Shown piece by piece: positions 1 through 8,937 of a stretch of DNA of 64,000 nucleotides (position 1 is the first letter of the stretch; each line of letters starts with the position of its first letter). The notes below the pieces were generated by a model. That model worked only from the letters and a program-made list of their open reading frames with translations. It did no database searches and was not told where the DNA came from. Location: the NCBI GenBank assembly GCA_905612435.1, contig CAJQRZ010000031.1, positions 29,268-93,267 on the forward strand, written 5' to 3'. This DNA comes from an uncultured Candidatus Pelagibacter sp. Its GTDB lineage: Bacteria; Pseudomonadota; Alphaproteobacteria; Pelagibacterales; Pelagibacteraceae. The position numbers were made by a program, and so were the translations under genes.

Positions 1-1354
1 TAAAGGTGGTGCAATTGTTGAGCACATTGATACTGGCTCATTAATGTTTTGTCCTGGTTCTCAAATTTCAGATAAACCTTTAAAAGATATATCCCACCTA
101 ATGCACGAACCACAAAAGTTTAAATTAATAAAACTAGATAAAATTCGTGGAAATGCTTGTGTATCACGTAGAGAAATAATTTCTTCTTTTAAGAAAGAAG
201 ATAAAAAAATTATAGTAGAAAAATTTAAAGTTGGAGATATTATTAAAGATGCCACTGTTAAAGGTTATAGCAGCTTTGGTTGCTTTTTTGATGTAAATGG
301 AACACTTGATGTTCTTGTTCATCTTCAAGAAATTTCTTATTCAAGAGTTAATCATCCAGATGAAATATTTAATATAGGTGAAAAACATGATCTTAAAGTA
401 ATTAGTGTAGACTTAGAAAAACTTCAAGTTGGCTGTAGTATAAAGCAGCTATCACCAGATCCTTTTGAACATATTTCAAATTATGAATTAAATAAAAAAT
501 ATAAAGTTAAAGTTGTTAAAATAATGGACTTTGGTGCATTTTGTGAATTAGAACCAGGTTTAAGTACATTGCTGCATTCAAGTGAATTAAGTTGGTCTAA
601 AAAAAATCCATCAGCAAAAAAAATGTTTAATGTGGGAGATGAAATAAATTGTATTATAACAGAAATAGATAAAGAAAAAAGAAGAGTAGCTATATCGCAC
701 AAGTTAACACAGGAAAATCCTTTTTCAATTTTAGAAAAAAAGTATCCTGTAGGGTCTGAAATTGAAGGTCTTGTTAGCAGTATCAATGAGTATGCAATTT
801 ATGTAAAAATTGATGATTTAGATATAGAGGCATTTTTACACTGCAATGATCTTACGTATTCTAATAACGGAGAAGCGGAACTTAAAAAATATAAAAAGGG
901 TGATAAGATTAAAGTTAAAGTTCTAGAAATTAAATTAGACCAACAAAAAGTAAGGGTTGGGTTAAAACAATCTCAACCAGATCCTTTCGATTGGTTTAAA
1001 GACAAAAAAATTAATAATACTATTACTGTAAAAGTATGTTCCTCAGATAGTAAAGGATTAATTGTTAAACCTGAAGGATGTGAGATGGAGTTTCTTATTA
1101 AAAAATCAAAAATTGCTATAAACGCCGCTGATGCAAGACCAACAAGATTTGTTGGGGGTGAAAGAATAGACGCTGCTATTGCTGAACTAGATATAGAAAA
1201 AAGGAAAGTCACATTGAGCATAAAATTACTTGAAGAACTTCAGAATAAAGAAGCTGTATCAAAATTTAGCTCTCCTCTTTCTGGAAAAAATCTACCCTTT
1301 TCATCACTATCTGACCAGCTAGATAAAAAAGAAAAGAAAACTAAAGACGAATAA
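1..1354 (+). CDS. rpsA: 30S ribosomal protein S1, 5' end outside the window
   Basis: S1 is the large mRNA-binding protein of the 30S subunit, built from repeated S1/OB RNA-binding domains. The reading frame is already open at base 2, so the true start lies upstream; the first in-window Met (base 44) falls in the middle of a domain (KGG...FCPGSQIS matches the KGGF...FLPGS segment of S1 family proteins). At least four further S1 repeats follow, each with the FG-F core (SSFGCFFD, MDFGAFCE) and a closing linker such as KQLSPDPF or KQSQPDPF. The last repeat is the most degenerate, and a Lys/Glu tail ends the protein. The stop is 6 bases before ihfB, the classical rpsA-ihfB order. Confidence 0.95.
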   Translation, partial: KGGAIVEHIDTGSLMFCPGSQISDKPLKDISHLMHEPQKFKLIKLDKIRGNACVSRREIISSFKKEDKKIIVEKFKVGDIIKDATVKGYSSFGCFFDVNGTLDVLVHLQEISYSRVNHPDEIFNIGEKHDLKVISVDLEKLQVGCSIKQLSPDPFEHISNYELNKKYKVKVVKIMDFGAFCELEPGLSTLLHSSELSWSKKNPSAKKMFNVGDEINCIITEIDKEKRRVAISHKLTQENPFSILEKKYPVGSEIEGLVSSINEYAIYVKIDDLDIEAFLHCNDLTYSNNGEAELKKYKKGDKIKVKVLEIKLDQQKVRVGLKQSQPDPFDWFKDKKINNTITVKVCSSDSKGLIVKPEGCEMEFLIKKSKIAINAADARPTRFVGGERIDAAIAELDIEKRKVTLSIKLLEELQNKEAVSKFSSPLSGKNLPFSSLSDQLDKKEKKTKDE

Positions 1355-1360
1355 GCTAAA

Positions 1361-1651
1361 TTGGCTATTGTAAAATCAAAACTTTTAAAACAACTCACAG
1401 ATAACTACCCAAATTTTTTAAAAAGAGATTTAGAAAAATTTTTAAATATTTTTTTAAATGAAATTAAAAATTCTCTAAAAAGAGGTGAAAGAGTTGAGTT
1501 AAGAGGATTTGGAATATGGTCGACACATTTACAAAAAGCAAGAATATCAAGAAACCCTAAAACTGGAGAGAAAATAGCCACTCCAGAAAAAAAAACAATT
1601 CACTTTAAAATGTCGAAAGAACTGTTTAAAAAATTAAATAATGAAAAATAA
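1361..1651 (+). CDS. ihfB: Integration host factor beta subunit (HU/IHF family)
   Basis: A 96-residue DNA-bending protein of the HU/IHF family. It shows the core VELRGFGIWS, the DNA-inserting arm motif RNPKTGEK and the C-terminal HFKMSKEL segment. Position directly after rpsA favours IHF-beta over HU, as in many Proteobacteria. IHF introduces sharp bends and acts in nucleoid structure, transcription and recombination; the alpha partner is not in this window. The start is TTG at 1361, 6 bases after the rpsA stop; no ATG exists at the right place. The 3' end overlaps pyrF by 11 bases, so the two are probably translationally coupled. Confidence 0.88.
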   Translation: MAIVKSKLLKQLTDNYPNFLKRDLEKFLNIFLNEIKNSLKRGERVELRGFGIWSTHLQKARISRNPKTGEKIATPEKKTIHFKMSKELFKKLNNEK

Positions 1652-2318
1652 AAATATTTTTTTAGCCTGTGATGTATCAAGCCAAAAAGAAATATTAAGC
1701 TTATTAGATTTAATTCATGGAGATATTTTTGGAATAAAAATTGGACTACAATTCATAACTCAAAGAAGTCCTGATGAGATAAGAGAGCTTTCAAAATTTA
1801 ACAAGCCTATTTTTTATGATGGTAAGTTTTTTGATATAAAAAATACACTTGTTGAATCAATTAAATCATTAGAAAAGTTAAAAGTAACTTATGCGACTGT
1901 GCATTTGCTTAATGGTTTGGATGCTCTTAAGAGCGCAAATGAAGCAGCAAAGGAGATAAATTTAAATTTATTGGGTGTTTCAGTTTTAACAAGTTTTAGT
2001 GATAATGATTTATCTAGTTTAGGATTTATAGATAAAGTTGAAAATCAAGTTGAAAGGCTAATTAAAATCGCGATTGATGCAAATTTATTCGGAGTTATTT
2101 GTAGCCCCTTAGAAATAAAAATGATTAAAAAAATTGCACCTAACTTAAAATGTTTTACACCTGGAATTAGAATGAATGATAATAAAGATGATCAAAAAAG
2201 AACTATGAATGCTAATGACGCTATTAAAGCAGGCAGTGATTGTTTAATAATTGGTCGACCAATTACTGAGGGAGACCCAAAAAAAAATATAAAATATATA
2301 CTATCATCAATTGAATAG
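1641..2318 (+). CDS. pyrF: Orotidine 5'-phosphate decarboxylase
   Basis: Catalyses the last step of de novo UMP synthesis, decarboxylating OMP in the cytoplasm. The 225 residues form the usual single TIM barrel: FLACDVS at the N-terminus, the catalytic Asp-Lys-Asp tetrad region YDGKFFDIKNT (family consensus DxKxxDIPNT, here with Lys for Pro), and the phosphate-binding SDCLIIGRPIT near the C-terminus. It overlaps ihfB by 11 bases and abuts trpF with no gap, so it appears to be part of the same transcript. Length and motifs are normal for the family. Confidence 0.95.
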   Translation: MKNKNIFLACDVSSQKEILSLLDLIHGDIFGIKIGLQFITQRSPDEIRELSKFNKPIFYDGKFFDIKNTLVESIKSLEKLKVTYATVHLLNGLDALKSANEAAKEINLNLLGVSVLTSFSDNDLSSLGFIDKVENQVERLIKIAIDANLFGVICSPLEIKMIKKIAPNLKCFTPGIRMNDNKDDQKRTMNANDAIKAGSDCLIIGRPITEGDPKKNIKYILSSIE

Positions 2319-2942
2319 ATGAAATCAAAAATTTGTGGAATCTTAGACTCAAAGACTTTAGAGTATTTAACTAGTCACCCTTATCCTCCTCAATATATTG
2401 GTTTTATAGTTAACTATCACAAATCTAAAAGATTTGTTGAGTATAATAATCTTAAGAAACTTTTAAAGATTAATAAAAAAAATTCTAAATATGTTGCAGT
2501 GTTGGTAAAACCAAATAAAGATATTTTAGAAAAAATTAAAATACTACCTTTTGATTATTATCAAATTTATGATTGTACATCAAATGAAATCAAATCTATT
2601 AAAAAAAAATATAATAAAAAAATTATTATTGCGATTACGGTAAATAATCTAAAAGATGTTTTAAAACATCAAGACTATAAAGATGTTGCTGATATAATTT
2701 TATTTGACAGTAAGGGTTATGAAAAAAGCTTAGCTTTTGATCATAAGTTAATTAGTGATTTAAAACTAAATAAAGAATTAATGTTAGCAGGTAATATCCA
2801 AATTGAAGACAACCTTGAAAGTTATAAAAAAATAGCAGATATTGTAGATATTTCTGGAGGTCTAGAAACATCTGGATTAAAAGATATTTCAAAAGTAAAT
2901 ATTTTTTTAAACAAAATTAAACAAATTAATGATGAAACTTAA
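2319..2942 (+). CDS. trpF: Phosphoribosylanthranilate isomerase, divergent
   Basis: Predicted to isomerise N-(5'-phosphoribosyl)-anthranilate in tryptophan synthesis. The N-terminal KICGI carries the expected catalytic Cys (C6), and the second catalytic Asp probably lies in ILFDSKG. The end of the barrel reads VDISGGLETSGLKD, a variant of the family VDVSSGVE.xGxKD. The family's GGTGxxFDW phosphate loop is degraded here to KGYEKSLAFDH. It starts directly at the pyrF stop and overlaps trpB by 14 bases. The position in a trpF-trpB-trpA-accD-folC block supports the call even though the protein is divergent. Confidence 0.85.
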   Translation: MKSKICGILDSKTLEYLTSHPYPPQYIGFIVNYHKSKRFVEYNNLKKLLKINKKNSKYVAVLVKPNKDILEKIKILPFDYYQIYDCTSNEIKSIKKKYNKKIIIAITVNNLKDVLKHQDYKDVADIILFDSKGYEKSLAFDHKLISDLKLNKELMLAGNIQIEDNLESYKKIADIVDISGGLETSGLKDISKVNIFLNKIKQINDET

Positions 2943-4164
2943 AAAAAAAATTCCCTTAATTGATCAACATGACAAACATGGTTTTTGGGGGGGTAAATTT
3001 GGTGGAAACTTTATTCCAGAAACTTTAAAAAAACCTGTTGACGATTTAACAGATCTATTCGAAAATCTTAGATATAATAAAAAGTTTTTAAATCAAAGAA
3101 ATTATTATTTTAAAAATTATGTTGGTTCACCTACTCCACTTATAAAACTTCAAAATCTATCAGATCATCTAGGTGGTGCTCAAATATGGTCTAAAATGGT
3201 ATCTGAGGCTAACGGTGGTGCACACAAAATTTATAATGCGACAGTTCATTGTCTCATTGCAAAAAAAGCAAATAAAAAATATATCGTAGGTGATACAGGT
3301 GCAGGATATGCAGGAAAGATGCTTAGTATGGCAGCTAAAAAATTTGGTTTAAAATGTAAAATATTCATGGGCATAAAAGACATGAAAAGACAAAAACCTA
3401 ATTGTGAAGCTATGAGAAAAAACGGTGCAGAAATAATACCTGTTTACTCTGGCAGCCAAACGCTTGTTGATGCTGTAAGTGAATGTATGAGATATTGGGT
3501 TTCAAACTGCGACACAACTCATATGTGTGTAGGATCAACAGTTGGTCCAAATATATTTGTTAAAATATGTGGATGGAGTACCGCTCAAATTTCAAGAGAA
3601 TTAAAAGTTCAAATTAAATCAGAATTTAAAAAAATTCCTAATAAAATAGAATTGATAAACTGTGTTGGTGGAGGTAGTTCAGCATATGGTTTTTGGAGTG
3701 AATTTATTGACTATGATAAAAAACAAATTAAACTAATTGGAGTTGAGGCAGGTGGACCTAAAAATTCAAAATTACATGCTGCACCTTTAACAAATAATGC
3801 AAAACTTGGAATTCTTCATGGTGCGGCTGCTTATGTTTGTCAAAACTCTGAAGGGCAAATTAGTGAAACTGAGTCTATATCAGCTGGATTAGATTACCCA
3901 GGTGTTTCTCCTATACATTGTTACTTAAAGGATACTAAAAGAGCGAGTTATACATCTGCAACTGACGAGGAAGCCTTAAATGCTTATAAGCTAGTGACAA
4001 AACTTGAAAAAATAAATCCTAGTTTAGAGCCATGTCATGCCTTTGCGGAAGCAATTAAAAATGCACCAAAATTAAGCAAAGATACAATTGTTATCGTTAA
4101 TTCATGTGGGGATGCTAAAAAAGATAGAGATATTCTAAAAGCAAGGCTGAGAAAAATTAAATGA
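2929..4164 (+). CDS. trpB: Tryptophan synthase beta chain, with altered active site
   Basis: PLP enzyme that condenses indole and serine to tryptophan. The PLP lysine is visible in GGAHKIYNA (about K100), with the Gly-rich phosphate loop CVGGGSSA and the cation/substrate region SAGLDYPGVSP. Several otherwise near-invariant positions differ: the catalytic Glu segment ETGAGQHG is DTGAGYAG (Asp for Glu at about residue 122), NHTGAHKINNA is NGGAHKIYNA, and the LSGRGDKD end is NSCGDAKKDRD. Length (411) is normal. Two ATG codons in tandem (2929, 2932) overlap the trpF end; either could be the start. Overlaps trpA by 4 bases (ATGA). Confidence 0.87.
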   Translation: MMKLKKKIPLIDQHDKHGFWGGKFGGNFIPETLKKPVDDLTDLFENLRYNKKFLNQRNYYFKNYVGSPTPLIKLQNLSDHLGGAQIWSKMVSEANGGAHKIYNATVHCLIAKKANKKYIVGDTGAGYAGKMLSMAAKKFGLKCKIFMGIKDMKRQKPNCEAMRKNGAEIIPVYSGSQTLVDAVSECMRYWVSNCDTTHMCVGSTVGPNIFVKICGWSTAQISRELKVQIKSEFKKIPNKIELINCVGGGSSAYGFWSEFIDYDKKQIKLIGVEAGGPKNSKLHAAPLTNNAKLGILHGAAAYVCQNSEGQISETESISAGLDYPGVSPIHCYLKDTKRASYTSATDEEALNAYKLVTKLEKINPSLEPCHAFAEAIKNAPKLSKDTIVIVNSCGDAKKDRDILKARLRKIK

Positions 4165-4964
4165 AAGTTTCTTTAATTAACTCAACTTTTAAAAAAACTA
4201 AAAAAGAGAATAGACCTGCGCTTTTAACTTATACTGTTGCAGGTGATAATAATAAAAAAATCTCTCTAGAAATATTAAAATCAATTTCAAATTATGCTGA
4301 TATTTGTGAAATAGGTTTTCCACACAATACTCCAATTGCTGATGGTGGCCAAATTCAATCTAGTACTTATCGAGCACTAAAAAATGGTATTAAAATAAAA
4401 GACGTATTTTCTATAGTTAAAAATTTTAAAAAATTAAAAGCAGATAAGCCTGTAATATTAATGGGTTATTATAATATGATTTATCAATATGGTGATAATA
4501 ATTTTATAAATATTTGTAAAAAAGTAGGTGTTGATGGTTTAATCGTGATTGATTTGCCTTATCCAGAAAACAAAATTTTTGCTAAAAAATGTAAGAAAAA
4601 AAATATAAGTTTTATTCAATTAATATCTCCTACAACTTCTAAAAATAGAATGAAAAAAATTATGCAAGATTCCCATGATATGGTTTACTATATAAGTATG
4701 TTGTCAACGACAGGTGGAAAATTAAAAGTTTCTCCTAAAAAAATTCTTGAAAATTACAACAAGATAAAGAACCTAAATAAAAAAAAAAATATTGTAATTG
4801 GCTTTGGTATTACAGAAAAAACCATTGGTTCATTAAAAAAAGCTGATGGATTGGTAGTTGGTAGTGCTTTATGTGGAGAAATTTCAAAATCAGTTGAAAA
4901 AAGACAAAATCCTGTCACAAATGTAACTAATATTGTTAGAAGATTAAAAAATAAAATAATATGA
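4161..4964 (+). CDS. trpA: Tryptophan synthase alpha chain, with altered loop 6
   Basis: TIM-barrel subunit that cleaves indole-3-glycerol phosphate to indole and glyceraldehyde 3-phosphate and passes indole to TrpB. The catalytic Glu and Asp are both present with the right 11-residue spacing in EIGFPHNTPIADG (family ELGxPFSDPxADG). The mobile loop 6, normally SRAGVTG, reads SMLSTTGG, keeping the Thr-Gly but losing the Arg. The C-terminal phosphate site GFGI...GLVVGSAL is intact. Length 267 is normal. It overlaps trpB by 4 bases and accD by 4 bases. The changes parallel those in TrpB, suggesting co-divergence of the complex. Confidence 0.9.
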   Translation: MKVSLINSTFKKTKKENRPALLTYTVAGDNNKKISLEILKSISNYADICEIGFPHNTPIADGGQIQSSTYRALKNGIKIKDVFSIVKNFKKLKADKPVILMGYYNMIYQYGDNNFINICKKVGVDGLIVIDLPYPENKIFAKKCKKKNISFIQLISPTTSKNRMKKIMQDSHDMVYYISMLSTTGGKLKVSPKKILENYNKIKNLNKKKNIVIGFGITEKTIGSLKKADGLVVGSALCGEISKSVEKRQNPVTNVTNIVRRLKNKII

Positions 4965-5893
4965 ACTGGATAACCAAAAAACTATTTCACTTAAGTCAAA
5001 AAATAAAAACTGTAATAAAGCAAAGGCCCACAAAAGAAGAAATTGAAAATAGTGATTGGACTTCTTGTTGCAAAGGACCAATTTTAAAAAAAGAATTAGA
5101 GGAAAACTTATGGGTTTGTCCTTCTTGCAACAAGCATCACAGAATTAATTGTAAACAACGATTTGATATTGTTTTTGGAAAAAATAACTATGAAATATTA
5201 AAGACTCCAATTCCACAAGATGACCCTCTAAATTGGACAGACTCAAAATCTTATAAAGAAAGATTAAAAGATGCGAGAAAAAAAACAGGAATGGAGTGTG
5301 GTATCATGGTAGTTAATACAAAAATTAATAACATTAATATTACAGCATGTGCTTCAGATTTTACTTTCATAGGTGGTTCAGTTGGAGCTGCAGAAGGTGA
5401 AGCAATACTTTGTGGAATTCAGCATGCAATAGAGAATAACCAACCTTTCATAAATTTTACATCAGGTGGTGGTATGAGAATGTTTGAATCTTTAATTGCA
5501 CTATCCCAAATGACAAGAACAACATTAGCAATAAATGAACTTAAAAAAAATAATCTTCCTTATTTTGTTTGTTTAACAGATCCAACTGCTGGTGGAATTA
5601 CTGCATCATATGCAATGCTTGGTGATATTGCTTTTGCTGAGCCTGGTGCCCTTGTTGCTTTTGCAGGAGCTAGAGTTATTCAGGGAACTGTCAAAGAAGA
5701 ATTACCTGAAGGCTTTCAAAAAAGTGAATATGTTGAAAAAAGTGGTTTTATAGATTTAATAGTTGAAAGAAAAAATTTGAGAGAAAGAATTGGTTCTATA
5801 TTATCAATACTGTTAAAGAAAAACTCTGCTATAAAATCTGAAACAAATGAAACTCCAGAAGCTAATAGAACGCTTACAAAAGCTGCATCCTAA
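4961..5893 (+). CDS. accD: Acetyl-CoA carboxylase carboxyltransferase beta subunit
   Basis: Transfers CO2 from carboxybiotin to acetyl-CoA, making malonyl-CoA for fatty acid synthesis; works with AccA, which is not in this window. After an N-terminal zinc ribbon comes the crotonase-like carboxyltransferase fold with GGSVGAAEGEAI, TSGGGMRM and the LTDPTAGGITASYAMLGD segment. The zinc ribbon is unusual: the first CxxC knuckle is two adjacent cysteines (TSCCKGP) while the second (VCPSC) is normal and at the usual distance. The C-terminal tail overlaps folC by 47 bases, a large overlap that suggests coupled translation. Confidence 0.95.
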   Translation: MNWITKKLFHLSQKIKTVIKQRPTKEEIENSDWTSCCKGPILKKELEENLWVCPSCNKHHRINCKQRFDIVFGKNNYEILKTPIPQDDPLNWTDSKSYKERLKDARKKTGMECGIMVVNTKINNINITACASDFTFIGGSVGAAEGEAILCGIQHAIENNQPFINFTSGGGMRMFESLIALSQMTRTTLAINELKKNNLPYFVCLTDPTAGGITASYAMLGDIAFAEPGALVAFAGARVIQGTVKEELPEGFQKSEYVEKSGFIDLIVERKNLRERIGSILSILLKKNSAIKSETNETPEANRTLTKAAS

Positions 5894-7115
5894 AGAAATC
5901 GACCTTAGTTTAGAACGAACTAGAAATCTTTGTCAGAAATTGGGAAATCCTCAAGATCAAATTAATTGTATTTCCATTGTTGGAACGAATGGAAAATATT
6001 CAACTATACAAGCGCTCTATGCAATATTCAAAGAGGCTAATTATAAATGCAATATTTACACGAGCCCCCATATACAAAAAATTAATGAAAGATTTGTCTA
6101 TAATAACGAACCCTTAACCGATGATATATTAACAAATTTACTAAGTGAAGTAGAAGAAGTTAATAATAACGATCCAATTACCTTTTTTGAAATTTTAACT
6201 GTTGCTTATTTCCATTATGCTAAAAAATACCCTAAAAATATTAACTTAATTGAGTCTGGTCTATTTCATAGATTCGATGCAACTAATATCTTAAACAAAA
6301 ATTTAGCAAGCATTGTCACTGCAATTGGATACGACCATTTAGATTGGCTACCAGATAAAGAGCATACTGTAAAAAAAATTATATTTGAAAAAACTTCATC
6401 TCTCTTAAATTCAAAAATTATCGTAGCGAAACAAACTTCAAATGAAATTAATAAACATATTGAAAATACAATAAAGAAAAATCAATCAAAAAAGATAATT
6501 TTTAATAAAGATTACAGTTTTACATTTAAAGAAAATAATTTTTTTTACTTTGAGGATGAATTTGGTGGAATAAAGCTTCCAAAACCTAATCTACTAGGTG
6601 AGTTCCAATTAGAAAACATCTCAACTGCAATTGCAACTGCTAGACAATTAACAGATTATAAAATTACTGAAGATCATATAAAAAATGGGGTCACTAAAAT
6701 TGAAAGTGTTGCAAGACTTCAAGAAATAAAATCAGGAAAACTAAAAGATTTAGTTAAAAATAATAAATTATTTGTAGATGGTTCTCACAATCCATTAGGC
6801 GCTAAGGTCTTAAACTATCATCTTCAAAGTTTACATTGTAAAAAACATATTATTTTAGGAATGATGGCTAATAAGAATCATAACGAATATATTAAATATT
6901 TTAAAGATATTGAAACTCTAACAACAATTAATATTCCAAACCAGCCAAATGCTATTAAAGGAAATAAACTTAAAGAAAAAATTAAAAACTTTTCTAATAT
7001 CCAGAACAAAAACTCAATTAAAGAAGCTTTATCTTCAATAAACCTTAAAGAAAATGATATTATTCTAATTACAGGATCCTTATATCTTGCAGGAGAAGTT
7101 TTAAACTTAAATTAA
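5847..7115 (+). CDS. folC: Folylpolyglutamate / dihydrofolate synthase, divergent P-loop
   Basis: Mur-ligase-family ATP enzyme adding glutamate to dihydropteroate and folates. The N-terminus [16 protein letters not shown] is typical of alphaproteobacterial FolC and fixes the ATG at 5847 inside accD. The P-loop reads VGTNGKYST where the family has GTNGKGS, and the following GLGGRLDATN motif is [10 protein letters not shown]. The C-terminal domain keeps [10 protein letters not shown], matching the family DGAHNPxGA. Length 422 is normal. It ends the trp-acc-fol run and converges on trxA with a 4-base overlap. The altered motifs leave the exact activity to be tested. Confidence 0.85.
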   Translation: MKLQKLIERLQKLHPKEIDLSLERTRNLCQKLGNPQDQINCISIVGTNGKYSTIQALYAIFKEANYKCNIYTSPHIQKINERFVYNNEPLTDDILTNLLSEVEEVNNNDPITFFEILTVAYFHYAKKYPKNINLIESGLFHRFDATNILNKNLASIVTAIGYDHLDWLPDKEHTVKKIIFEKTSSLLNSKIIVAKQTSNEINKHIENTIKKNQSKKIIFNKDYSFTFKENNFFYFEDEFGGIKLPKPNLLGEFQLENISTAIATARQLTDYKITEDHIKNGVTKIESVARLQEIKSGKLKDLVKNNKLFVDGSHNPLGAKVLNYHLQSLHCKKHIILGMMANKNHNEYIKYFKDIETLTTINIPNQPNAIKGNKLKEKIKNFSNIQNKNSIKEALSSINLKENDIILITGSLYLAGEVLNLN

Positions 7116-7432
7116 ATATTTTCTTTAATCCAAGAAACAATATCTGACTTCGGTATTGCACCAACTTTTGTGGATTTTAATTCTCCATCCTTAAACAATA
7201 ACATTGTAGGAATTCCCCTAACACCATATTTGGTTGGAGTGTTTGGCTCATTGTCAATATTGTGTTTTGCAATTGTTACTTGATCTTTCATTTCATCAGA
7301 AATTTCTTCTAATGTTGGTCCTATTTGCTTACATGGTCCACACCATTCAGCCCAAAAATCAACTACAATTGGTTTTGAAGATTTTAAAACTTCTGTATCA
7401 AAATTATCATCTGTTACACTTACTGTTGCCAT
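7112..7432 (-). CDS. trxA: Thioredoxin
   Basis: A 106-residue cytoplasmic dithiol reductase with the classical [10 protein letters not shown] active site (Cys31 and Cys34), the cis-Pro segment RGIPTMLLF and a normal thioredoxin length. It supplies reducing power to ribonucleotide reductase, peroxiredoxins and methionine sulfoxide reductases. The ATG is preceded by an AGGATC sequence acting as a ribosome-binding site, and the 76-base gap to the upstream exonuclease gene is large for this genome, so it probably has its own promoter. It ends against folC on the other strand. Confidence 0.97.
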   Translation of the reverse strand: MATVSVTDDNFDTEVLKSSKPIVVDFWAEWCGPCKQIGPTLEEISDEMKDQVTIAKHNIDNEPNTPTKYGVRGIPTMLLFKDGELKSTKVGAIPKSDIVSWIKENI

Positions 7433-7508
7433 AATAGATCCTATATATTGGATTCACCTTATTATTCAATGTGTAAAAAATCTTTTTTTTAATTAATTCA
7501 CAGAAAAA

Positions 7509-8936
7509 TTATGCTTGTTCATACTTTTTCTGAATTCCTTCCACAAATTCATTAATTTCATCTAAAAATTTAAGCTTTTCTTCATTTTTTTCATCAGCAT
7601 ATTTGTCTCTTAGGTTATCACATTCAAAATAAAATTCTTTGCATGTCCACCATTTTTGTTTTTCATCACTCAATATTCTTTCAGCTATTCCTCTTTTAAT
7701 AGTTTTAAGCATATCTGCCGGTAAAGTTTCAGGAGATTCTTGATATATTATTTTTTTTCCAAAACTTACCATTCTTTCATCTTCAAATTTATCTAATAAT
7801 ATCAATTTATCTTTCCAAGAGGCAGCATGCCACTTTGGAAATAAGGCTGTGTCTTTTTGAGGAGTAAATTTTTTATAAATTGTCTCTTCAGCAAGTAGAT
7901 CTACTTGTGAATCAAATTGTGCTTTTTCTTCAGCAGTTTCTCTTAATGCAGTCAAAATATTTTGTGAAAACTGTTCATTACTAGTTACTAACTTTGCTCG
8001 TTCTTTAATTAAATTAGGATTAAGATTGCTATAAGGTTCAACTTGTAATCCATAACTTGCATCTAAGATTATTGGAGCTTTGTTTGAACGTATAGTTCTT
8101 AAAAATTTTAATTTTTTAATAGCGCTTTTAAGTTCTGAAACTGACATATCAAATAATGGAACTGGATCAATTTTAAGATCAAATGCTTGGCCCCATTGAT
8201 AAATTGGATGAATACAATGTTTTGGGTGAAGTGGAGCAACTACAAATCTATAATTTTTACCAAAATGATATTCCGCTAAAGTAAACATCTTCTCTGTTTT
8301 AAAGATTGTTTCAGTATCATTTTTATTTGCTGTTCTTAAAAATGTATCCCAAGTTTGCGGCTGATTTTTTTTAATTAAACCTAAAACTTTAACTGTTAAT
8401 TCTGCATCAAATAAAGCTGAGTGTGCACCACTTGATTCAAACCCATTCATTCTAGCTAGAGATTCTAGTTTCATCACAGCATTACCTTTTAGGTTTATTT
8501 CAGTTTTTAAAACACTTTCATCTACTGCATGTGCACCTCTTGCTATATTTAATCCATCATGTCTTTTATTTGGGGTAGCATTTGTAATATAAGGAAATCT
8601 AATTCCTCTAAAGAATTCGTTTCTTATCATTTCATCGTCAAACCCAATATTTGACCAACCAAGAAATATTGCTGGGCTCCATTTCTTAAATGTTGCCTCT
8701 AACTGTCCTAACATTTGGTAATGACTTAGATTTCCTTTGGTTAATAGGTCAACACTAGTTTTGTTAACTATTAAAGCCATTGCTTGAGGAACTTCACCTT
8801 CAGGCAACCTACATCTAAAGTTAAATCTATCTAATTCTTTAAAGTTTGGGTCAACTAAAACTCCACCCACTTCAATAATACTCCCCCATGAAGTATTCGC
8901 ACTGCTAGATTCTATATCCCATATTGCTAAATTCAT
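7509..8936 (-). CDS. sbcB: Exodeoxyribonuclease I (DEDD 3'-5' exonuclease)
   Basis: Predicted processive 3'-5' single-strand DNA exonuclease. The DEDD fold is seen from the N-terminus: WDIESS (ExoI, first acidic pair), GWSNIGFDDEMIRNEFF (ExoII, matching the GYNNVRFDDEVTRN segment of E. coli ExoI) and AHSALFDAELT (ExoIII with the catalytic His and Asp). The remaining ~280 residues match the length of the ExoI-specific SH3-like and helical domains, and the total of 475 equals E. coli SbcB. It starts 1 base after the MGME1-like nuclease gene, with which it must be co-expressed. In E. coli it acts in mismatch repair and suppresses RecBC defects. Confidence 0.9.
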   Translation of the reverse strand: MNLAIWDIESSSANTSWGSIIEVGGVLVDPNFKELDRFNFRCRLPEGEVPQAMALIVNKTSVDLLTKGNLSHYQMLGQLEATFKKWSPAIFLGWSNIGFDDEMIRNEFFRGIRFPYITNATPNKRHDGLNIARGAHAVDESVLKTEINLKGNAVMKLESLARMNGFESSGAHSALFDAELTVKVLGLIKKNQPQTWDTFLRTANKNDTETIFKTEKMFTLAEYHFGKNYRFVVAPLHPKHCIHPIYQWGQAFDLKIDPVPLFDMSVSELKSAIKKLKFLRTIRSNKAPIILDASYGLQVEPYSNLNPNLIKERAKLVTSNEQFSQNILTALRETAEEKAQFDSQVDLLAEETIYKKFTPQKDTALFPKWHAASWKDKLILLDKFEDERMVSFGKKIIYQESPETLPADMLKTIKRGIAERILSDEKQKWWTCKEFYFECDNLRDKYADEKNEEKLKFLDEINEFVEGIQKKYEQA

Positions 8937-8937
8937 A

